Positions 57,401 to 64,000 of a stretch of DNA of 64,000 nucleotides are shown in pieces. The number at the start of each line of letters is the position of its first letter. Positions within the stretch are counted from its first letter, which is position 1. Origin of the DNA: Asterias rubens (taxonomy: Eukaryota > Echinodermata > Asteroidea > Forcipulatida > Asteriidae); contig NW_022985696.1 in the NCBI RefSeq assembly GCF_902459465.1, positions 490,963-554,962 on the forward strand, in the 5' to 3' direction. The notes under the pieces were generated by a model, which saw only the letters and a list, made by a program, of their open reading frames with translations, was not told where the DNA came from and did not search any database. The position numbers and the translations under genes are program-made.

Positions 57401-60400
57401 CGCAAATCAAATATATACATTTAACACACATAAATATTACCAGCGTCTTGAAGTCATTCTTACCTTGTCTCAACCAACATTCTTTGCTCCTGGCCAAATT
57501 TCTTCAGACCACCAACCAGAGCAGGTTTAAGACTGGTTCCTTTACAGAGTGAAGTGAAGACTTTGTGGACCTTTTGGGCTAGATCATGGGTTGGCAAGAC
57601 AACCAGAGCACGGATACGGGGTACCATTCTGTAAAGCAGGGCCTGGGTTCAGCCGAAAAAAAGGGGGAAATGAATACTGTTTTAATCATTTATGGACAAC
57701 ACTTTTATTTTGTCAATTTGTCAAAGCCCAACAAAGTACATGTAACTATAAGAAACCTGCAGAACGCAACTTCCAAGGTATTCATTTGGTAATTGTCAAA
57801 GATAGGAACATCAATATGCATCTCAACATCAAAATATACATGTAACCATCAAATAAGAAACCTTGGAAAATTTGGGCTCAATTGGTTTTAATCAAAGTTA
57901 CATGTTGCATAGAATTGTGTGATTCCACAAGCCTTTGGAGCCTTTCTCAGTTTCAAATTTGGGGTTGAACAACCTCCTGCTCTAAAACTTTATTACTGCT
58001 AAATGAGATAATTTGTGACATTTAGTAGCAAATATGTCCACAAAGGAAGAATAATTTCTCCCAGAAATGCTTCTCAGAATCAAACTTATTTTATTTTTAA
58101 ACTCCTGTCTTTTTTCATATTCACCTGGAGCACTACTTCAGAGTGAACTGACTCTTAACCCTTTGCACGCTAACGGCGACCACAGTCGACGATCGTGTTT
58201 ATTCCTTGCGCGCTGTCGGCGACTCCAGTCGCCCAGCAGTACTGCAAGTAAATAGGTGAGGAATTCTGGGAAACTATTGACCCCTGACCCTCATCCAGCT
58301 GCATGTATCTAGCTGTACATGTGTGCAACGATATTTCATAATAAAAAAAAACATCTTTTGTCTCAAATTTTCTCACAATTTCCGATCAAAAAGCTGTACG
58401 CTAAGACAAAATGCGGACACAATGGACGTCCATGCAGCATTTCTGGAAAACTTTCAGGACTCAGACTCCGGAGAATTAGACTTTGAAGAGCTTTTTTCGA
58501 GAGATTCTGATGTGTTGAAAATGCTGTATGTGTACTGTGTACGTGTACTGTGTACTTGTCAACGATAACGATGTACATGAACACGACACTGGGTCTGCCG
58601 GCAGCAGCGATGGGTCTGGATCGGACGATGGCCCCGATGAAAATCGACAGCAACTGGGCTTGATAGAATAGTGGTAATAGTGGTAATGAAATAAGCGTAT
58701 CTCGGTTATTCTTTATCCAAAGCCCATAATGTTTACTGCAATAGATGGGAATTAAAATACTGAGTAAAAAGCTTATTTTGCAACTTAGCCCAAAACACTT
58801 TCTTCACAGAGTAAAAGTCTTGAAGAAAAATGGATGTGCATTTTAGTAGCCCCACACAGGAAATTCAGCACCAGGGGAATACTGTGTGTACAACCTGCTG
58901 TAAACCATATATGTACTACAAAAAACCGATAGTAAATGTGTACTTCGAAACAAGTAAGTTTGCATTGCCATTAATTTTAAGAATGTTCACAAATCGTATA
59001 CCTTCCCTTTAAAGACACTGGACACTATTGGTAATGGTCAAAGACCAGTCTTTGCACTTGCTCTATCTCAACATATGCATTAAATTACAAACCTGTGAAA
59101 ATTTCAGCTCAATCGGTCATTGAAGTTGCGAGATAACTATGAAAGAAAAAACACCCTTGTCATACGAATTTGTGTGCTTTCTGATGCTTGATTTCGAGGG
59201 AACTGTTTCTCACAATGTTTTATCCTATCAACGGCTCCCCATTACTCTTTACCATTAAGGTTTTATGGTAAAAATTATTTTGAGTAATTACCAATAGTGT
59301 CCACTGCCTTTAAATGTTGCATACATACGTGTACCTACCTGAACAATAGGGATTGCAAATGCCAGGGTTTTACCGCTACCGGTAGGTGCAGAGACACATA
59401 CATCTCTTGGACGGTAACCCACATCTCCAGTTTGAATGCCTAGTCTAACTTAATCAAGAATCACTGGTATCACGTGTCGTTACACTGCAATAAAAGAAAG
59501 TTCTGTCACAATAAACTTCAGTTTCAAATTTTGGTAAACCATGTTTGTTTTAAAAAAAGAAACAAGATAACTATAGCAGGAACAGTGCAACTTGGTTTTG
59601 AAAACTGTGGGAGTCAGTAGGGATTTAAGTGAAGATCACATATTTCTAGCTGATTTTTGTTTTATACTCCTGAACTAAACTCACTGATTGGTGAGAACCA
59701 ACATTTTAAAATATCTTCTGGCGTGTATCGATAGCCAACAAAAATCATTTAGAATGGGTGGTAAGGATTCCAAAACGCAAGTTCTAGCAGCGGAATTTTA
59801 GCAGCGCAATCTAGCAATTTGAGTGTCCGGCAGTCCGTAAAGTGGTCCATTGCAATTATCTATGACGCACATGACCCAGGAAATGAACCAATATTTCAGT
59901 AGATTTCATATCCAGATAATGTCTGATGGAGCCAATTCTATGAAGAGCAAACGAAGCAGCACAACTATTGCTGGCATAATGGTTCAGCAAAATATTGTCA
60001 TCAAAGTGAATATTGAGAAGGTTGCAGGCACTTGCAACTGGGTAGTAATGGAACTACATGTGTATTGTTCAATTTGATGCTAGAGTTAGGACTTAAGCCC
60101 AATTCATACTTCCTGCGAATGCAAAGCGAGTCTTGATGTCACAAATTCGCAACGAATAATTCACAGCAGTTGAACTCTGCTCGACTCACTTCTGAATAAC
60201 GCTGCAAAAGGAGGGTTGTGACAGAATTCACGTCAAATTTGCTTCGCATTCGCATGAAGTATGAACCGGGCTTAACAGGTATGTGACGACTGGAACAATT
60301 ATTACCATTGGTTTCATTCTCATTTAAAAAAACAAAAGGTACAACAATTGACAAAAGTGTGTGATATTTGTTGACATGTTAAATGTTCGATTCAGAAAAC

Positions 60401-62042
60401 AGTATTAAGTCTTTACCAGGGAAAAGACGCATCACACCATCATCCTGTAGTCTCTTCACAAGCAGTGAATCCAGTTGTTTCATCTTGTCCACATCTACAC
60501 TGTGTTTCTGAAGGTCATGTTCAATCAGCATTGGACGAGCCAACCAATCAGGAAGCACTCTAGTGACCTGGTCAAAGTTCAAATGTCAAAAGTAATAAAG
60601 CATCACATCAATTAGACCAATGAGTATTAAGGTTGGCTCTGTGGTTTCATCCCTGCCTTTCACTGTTTTGTATTTAAGATTTTAGACCTAATTTACAAAA
60701 TGTATCTGAGTTTCCCTCCTACTAAGACTAGTACATTTTTTGATCATCCTTTCAAACCAGGTAAACCTTCAGGCACAAAAGTCAGAATTCAAGTCACTTT
60801 TGTTGAAGCGATGGAAGTTGACAAACAAGTTTATCACTTGTTAAATTGGAAGGGAGCAACTGATTCCATCAATTGTCCAGCCAAAATAAAAGTATATTAC
60901 TACGTAGATGCTCTACATGGTAAACATCAAACCAGCATCTGACGTGTGATGGTGAACGGCTCTCAGTCATAAATTGTATGGCATATGTAATATTTATTGA
61001 AAGTGAGTTTTACTGCAGAGGCTGTATACTCCCCAGGGAGCTGAAATAGTTTAAGGAATGAACTAAATGGCCCAGTGTCCAGGGGTATAGTGTTAGAAGC
61101 TTTTTGAGATACCTTTCTGGTGTGAAAGGTGCTATTATACTGGTTAATTGTTATCATCATTATTAATGTTATTGAGCAAAGTTTACCTTCTGTTTCTTCT
61201 TATTTTTCTTGTCACCTAGAATTGTAAAGTCCTCTGCCATTTCTTGTTCATCCTCAATCTCATCATCAGAAATGGCAGACTTTGACCTCTGACCTACATC
61301 TACCTCAGTGTCATCATCCTCTTCAACGTCAACTCCAATTTCCATTTCCTCAGTTACGTTACTATGGTTACCATCATCTTCATTTGGGATAATCACATCA
61401 CCCTTTTTACTCTTTTTAATCTTTTTAATCTTTTTGACACGTTTGTTGTTCACAGATTCATCTTCATTGTTAACATCTGATGAACCATCTTTGTTAACAT
61501 CCTCACCGGAGCCATTTCTTAAAGATGAAACTTCTTCTTCATCACTCCCTTCTGATGATTGAGTCTCAGCGATGCCTGAAGAGCTCTCATCAACTTTTCT
61601 TTTCTTTGCTCTTTTAGAATCGGATGGAATTGTACTCCGCTTACGAGTCTTTGAAGTAGTTTTGCTCTTTACTTTCTCGTATCTGATGTTTTGACCAACT
61701 CACTGCTACTACTTGTTAACAGTGCTTGCTCGACTGTTTTACTTTGTTTGATCTCTTTGCTGCCGTCTCTAGCTTTTATAGCAGTTTCACGGTCTCTAGC
61801 CTTTGCGTACAACTTTTTTAAGATGACCTTCGGTGCTACACTTTTCTTCTTGGCTGACGTTTTCTTCTTCTTTGTCTTTTCACCAGCTCCCCTTTTGGCC
61901 GGTGTTTCTTCTGCCTTCTCGGAAATTTCATCATGGGAAACTTCTGCAAGGATTTTGCTGCTACTGTTGGTGTCCGTCGATGCCTGCTCAAGACTTTTTC
62001 TTTTTCTTGCTTTGGCTTTTTCATGCAACCTTGTTAAGATAG
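51414..62042 (-). CDS. DDX51: ATP-dependent RNA helicase DDX51 (Dbp6-like); reading frame broken as given
   Basis: Ten minus-strand exons: 61,187-62,042, 60,417-60,567, 59,339-59,484, 57,464-57,642, 57,001-57,103, 54,586-54,726, 53,919-54,114, 53,127-53,359, 52,253-52,418 and 51,414-51,548. The first is Lys/Glu/Asp/Ser rich and starts [10 protein letters not shown]. Then come LPDWLARP, motif I APTGSGKT, motif Ia [15 protein letters not shown], motif II DEAD ([10 protein letters not shown]), motif III SAT ([14 protein letters not shown]), LCFANT, motif V ARGMD and motif [18 protein letters not shown]51/Dbp6 acts in the nucleolus in 60S subunit and 28S rRNA maturation. Four disruptions are visible: a 1-nt shift near 61,672, TAA codons at 59,480-59,482 and 59,450-59,452, and a shift near 54,025. 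Introns are kept, so this is not a retrocopy. It is either a decaying locus or carries sequence errors. No start codon exon was found upstream of the acceptor at 62,042, and the C-terminus after 51,414 is unresolved. Confidence 0.9.
51570..51690. mobile_element. SINE 3' end with (AAT)n
   Basis: (AAT)n, AAGAATATTTATAAGGCGCC, AAAATGAGGTGCTCAGGCAC. Inserted just upstream of the last DDX51 exon acceptor. Confidence 0.45.
52545..52660 (+). mobile_element. tRNA-like SINE core, truncated
   Basis: GTTGGTAAGACACTGCTCTA, GGTTAGAATCCTACC, then AGGAAAGTACTGATTATACA. Confidence 0.55.
53541..53872. mobile_element. Chimeric MITE: family 1 with a family 4 right end
   Basis: TTAAAGTCAGTGGACACTAT through the family 1 body to TTATACTATCAACC, then GATTCAAGGCAACGTGTCCC of family 4. 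It ends 47 bp from the DDX51 donor at 53,919. Confidence 0.75.
54230..54460. mobile_element. SINE body, widespread type
   Basis: TTGTGTCCTTAGGCATGACA, CATTGCTTCGTCCTGGATGG, GAACCCAGTGCACTTATTGA, GCCATAGCACCTTGTAAACC. Partial relatives are at 55,200-55,330 and 63,835-63,985. Confidence 0.55.
55453..55837. mobile_element. MITE family 1, full length
   Basis: TTAAAGGCAGTGGACACTAT to GTGTCCACTGCCTTTAA; central hairpin TTTTGAGACCTCAAG/CTTGAGGTCTCAAAA is perfect. Confidence 0.92.
55860..56037. repeat. 25-bp tandem repeat, seven copies
   Basis: Unit CTGAGAAACAGCTG(C/T)AGCC followed by ACAGCC, starting 22 bp after the MITE end. Frames through it rotate because 25 is not a multiple of 3. Confidence 0.95.
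56234..56620. mobile_element. MITE family 1, full length
   Basis: TTAAAGTCACAGGACACCAC to GGTGTCCACTGCCTTTAA. Confidence 0.88.
56624..56970. mobile_element. Family 7 and family 8 MITEs side by side
   Basis: 56,624-56,786: TTCATACTTCCTGCGAATG to AGAAGTATGAACCAGGCCT. 56,786-56,970: CCACCTGCAGGGATAACAAA to GCTATCGCTGCAGTGTGACT. They lie just before the DDX51 exon ending at 57,001. Confidence 0.65.
58157..58680 (+). mobile_element. piggyBac-like transposon relic: left end and N-terminal transposase region
   Basis: TTAA at 58,157 followed by CCCTTTGCACGCTAACGGCG, the typical piggyBac-superfamily end, with subterminal CGACTCCAGTCGCC. At 58,423 an ATG opens [20 protein letters not shown], an acidic leader. 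The acidic stretch continues after a frameshift ([16 protein letters not shown]) to a TAG near 58,669. The catalytic region and right end are absent. Confidence 0.6.
59009..59313. mobile_element. MITE family 1 with internal deletion
   Basis: TTAAAGACACTGGACACTAT to GTGTCCACTGCCTTTAA. The central hairpin region is deleted after CTTGATTTCGAGGG. It ends 26 bp from the DDX51 exon at 59,339. Confidence 0.88.
60100..60274. mobile_element. MITE family 7, full length
   Basis: GCCCAATTCATACTTCCTGC and GCATGAAGTATGAACCGGGC are inverted ends. Confidence 0.7.
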
Positions 62043-62780
62043 CTTAAGAGGATGATCTTTGAGAGTGATCTCCAACCATAAACCTGTACGTACATCACAA
62101 AACAAAAAAAGTCTTGGTATTATTGCACGGTAGATATACATGGGGGTTAAGTAGAAACTTCAGCGATCAATTTCCACGACGCGTAGGCCTAGTACGTAAA
62201 ATACACTATTATGCGGTACTGATATTTGCCATCTTGCCCTTGAGCTAATTATTCAATATGCAGGAAAGCGCCCTCTGTTGTCTACATCATCATGTATGTT
62301 GAGCAAGCTCTGTGAAAAAGCTAGAAGGCGGTCGCTGGTTTTGCCGCTTTGTTTGAGATACATTTTTTACAAGAAAAAAACTAAATATTTAATTGTTATT
62401 AGTATACTACAAACTAAATCAATCATCAATGTACCTGTAAGTAACCTTAAAAACTTATGAAAATTCTCTTTTAGCTAATAACATAATAAGTACAAAATAA
62501 TAATAATACTTACACAGTTCTATTTATTATTTTAATTTTAGTAATAGTAACAAATAGTAATTAGTAGTATGCCTCTTTTGATTTGAGGATTTTAAATGTT
62601 GGCCTATATTGGAGGAGTTGACGGCGAGTTGGAGGCAAGTTAGTAGGACCCCCGAGGGTTGGGTGTGTGCTGTGGCCGATTAAAATATAATTTATATTAT
62701 ATTATAAATAACGTGTAAACTAAACGCTGCGATGGTAATTGATTGGAATTGGACTTGGAAAATTGGAGGATTACAAAAGT
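62043..62780. other. Upstream flank of DDX51, no start exon recognised
   Basis: A GGCAAGATGGC motif on the minus strand near 62,233 could be a YY1-type promoter element. The ATG in it is followed by only seven codons. AT-rich beyond 62,350. Confidence 0.35.
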
Positions 62781-63145
62781 AAAAAATTACTCGAAATAGT
62801 TTTTAGCATAAAAACTTACTTGGTAATGAGCAATGGGGAGAGGTTGATGGTATACAAAATTGTGAGAAATGGCTCCCTCTGAAGTGACGTAGTTTTCGAG
62901 AAAGAAGTAAATTTCCACGAATTCGATTTCGAGACCTCAAGTTTAGAATTTGAGGTCTCGAAATCAAACATCTAAACGCACACAACTTCGCGTGACAAGG
63001 GTGTTTTTTCTTTCATTATTTTCTCGCAACTTTGACTACCAATTGAGTTCAAATTTCCACAGGTTTGTTTTTTTACGCATATGATCAGATACACCAAGTG
63101 AGAAGATTGTCTATGTCAATTACCAATAGTGTCCACTGCCTTTAA
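62781..63145. mobile_element. MITE family 1, left end missing
   Basis: AAAATTACTCGAAATAGTTT to GTGTCCACTGCCTTTAA; central hairpin intact (about 62,925-62,970). Confidence 0.88.
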
Positions 63146-63639
63146 TAACAGTAATAATAAATCAAATAAAGCGCTGGTATCCAGAACAAAATATTTCTAT
63201 CCCCATAAGCTTTCAACCTGGAAGGTGGAATGGCAAACTGGACCTTAAGGATCAAATGCAGCAGAAAGGTCAAGTAACACCAAACTTACAGAGAGTTTCT
63301 TGTCAATATCTCCAAGGATACTATTTTAAACAAATCGTTATTATGCATGTCTTACCTAAAAACACAAATGAAAAACGTATGAGAACGTCTCTGATTTAAT
63401 AATAATTATACTAATTGTGGCTTTTTATAAATAGCGCACATACACCTGTCACTCAGTGACGCCAAAGGTGCTTCAACATTCAGTATTTCCTGCAATGTAT
63501 GCGGAACAACGTTTTGAGGAATGAGACAGACTCCTTTGCATAGCATTATGTTTAGAATTTTTAGCATAGATAGGGTTAGAGGCGTCTGTCTCCTGAAAAG
63601 GTCAAAACATTACCGATGCAAGCAGGGATATAGGCCTAT

Positions 63640-63990
63640 GTAATAGGTAACTATTAGTTCTCTGTTGGCAGGACAGACGTATCTCCATACTTTTGTTTGG
63701 GCACTGGCCTGGTGACCAGTCTTTTTTCTTTGTCCTTTTCTTCCACTCTGTACTTTTTAACATGCGCCTTTGATAATTTTGTATGTAAGGGGCGCAATAT
63801 AAATTTAAAATATTATTATCATTATTATTATTAATTGTTTACAAGGTGCTGTGCTGTAGTATGCTGCCAATCAAACCAGGAACACCGGGGCAAACCCCTT
63901 CTATTTTCGATAAGTGCACTGGGTTCCTTAATGTGCGTAACACAACTCCCAGGACCAACGGCTTTGCATCCTTTACTGGTCTTTGAAAAT
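63640..63990. mobile_element. LINE tail remnant followed by SINE body
   Basis: GTAACTATTAGTTCTCTGTT to GTAAGGGGCGCAATATAAAT matches the two ends of 15,120-15,715 with the middle deleted. From 63,835, TTTACAAGGTGCTGTGCTGT and GATAAGTGCACTGGGTTCC match the SINE of 54,230 in reverse. Confidence 0.5.
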
Positions 63991-64000
63991 TTCAAAAGGT

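Noticed and set aside
60700-60942. 80-codon plus-strand frame
   Set aside because: Some protein-like character, but it lies in a DDX51 intron, has no splice support and I recognise no family.
62226-62243. DDX51 start codon in GGCAAGATGGCAAATATC
   Set aside because: The frame closes after seven codons (MANISTA) and does not match the conserved N-terminus or the phase needed at 62,042.

Overview
This window is eukaryotic nuclear DNA from an invertebrate, most likely a deuterostome. It is about 37-40% GC by eye. It has intron-rich genes with GT-AG splice sites, kilobase-scale introns, and a very high density of short inverted-repeat DNA transposons (MITEs) with TTAA ends. My best guess is an echinoderm, probably a sea star, because the dominant repeat looks like one I associate with asteroid genomes. 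That is an inference and was not tested.

Three conserved genes are readable, all on the minus strand. (1) SAP30BP (HCNGP-domain transcription/splicing regulator) is read from 12,963 to 4,800 in seven coding exons whose phases all fit. A probable 5' untranslated exon lies near 14,581-14,830. (2) A class I Rab11 family-interacting protein is read from 33,072 to 20,994 in seven exons. It has the second half of a C2 domain, a low-complexity serine/proline middle and a C-terminal Rab11-binding helix. Its first C2 exon was not found. (3) DDX51, a DEAD-box helicase of 60S ribosome biogenesis, is read from 62,042 to 51,414 in ten exons. As given it is broken by two in-frame TAA codons in the Q-motif exon and two frameshifts. 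A short exon-like fragment of an MFS/monocarboxylate transporter is on the plus strand at 41,871-42,022.

Layout. 1-4,560: foldback elements, a SINE-like tRNA cassette, MITEs and one unexplained ORF. 4,585-14,830: SAP30BP with MITEs in nearly every intron. 15,060-20,600: decayed LINE fragment, hexanucleotide microsatellite, a 77-bp tandem array inside a foldback, and other MITEs. 20,994-33,072: Rab11-FIP locus, including a 1.7-kb 59-bp minisatellite. 33,100-41,360: nested MITEs, SINEs and a possible LTR. 42,300-48,300: mostly AT-rich sequence with no recognised gene, containing diverged local duplications. 48,370-48,740: tandem array of perfect hairpins. 51,170-62,042: DDX51 locus with a piggyBac relic in an intron. 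62,043-64,000: repeats and the end of a SINE.

The three genes do not form a pathway. The interest lies mainly in how transposons and tandem repeats have reshaped exon ends: a C-terminal coding unit copied into the 3' UTR, a stop codon overlapping a TTAA insertion site, a triplicated last exon and chimeric MITEs.
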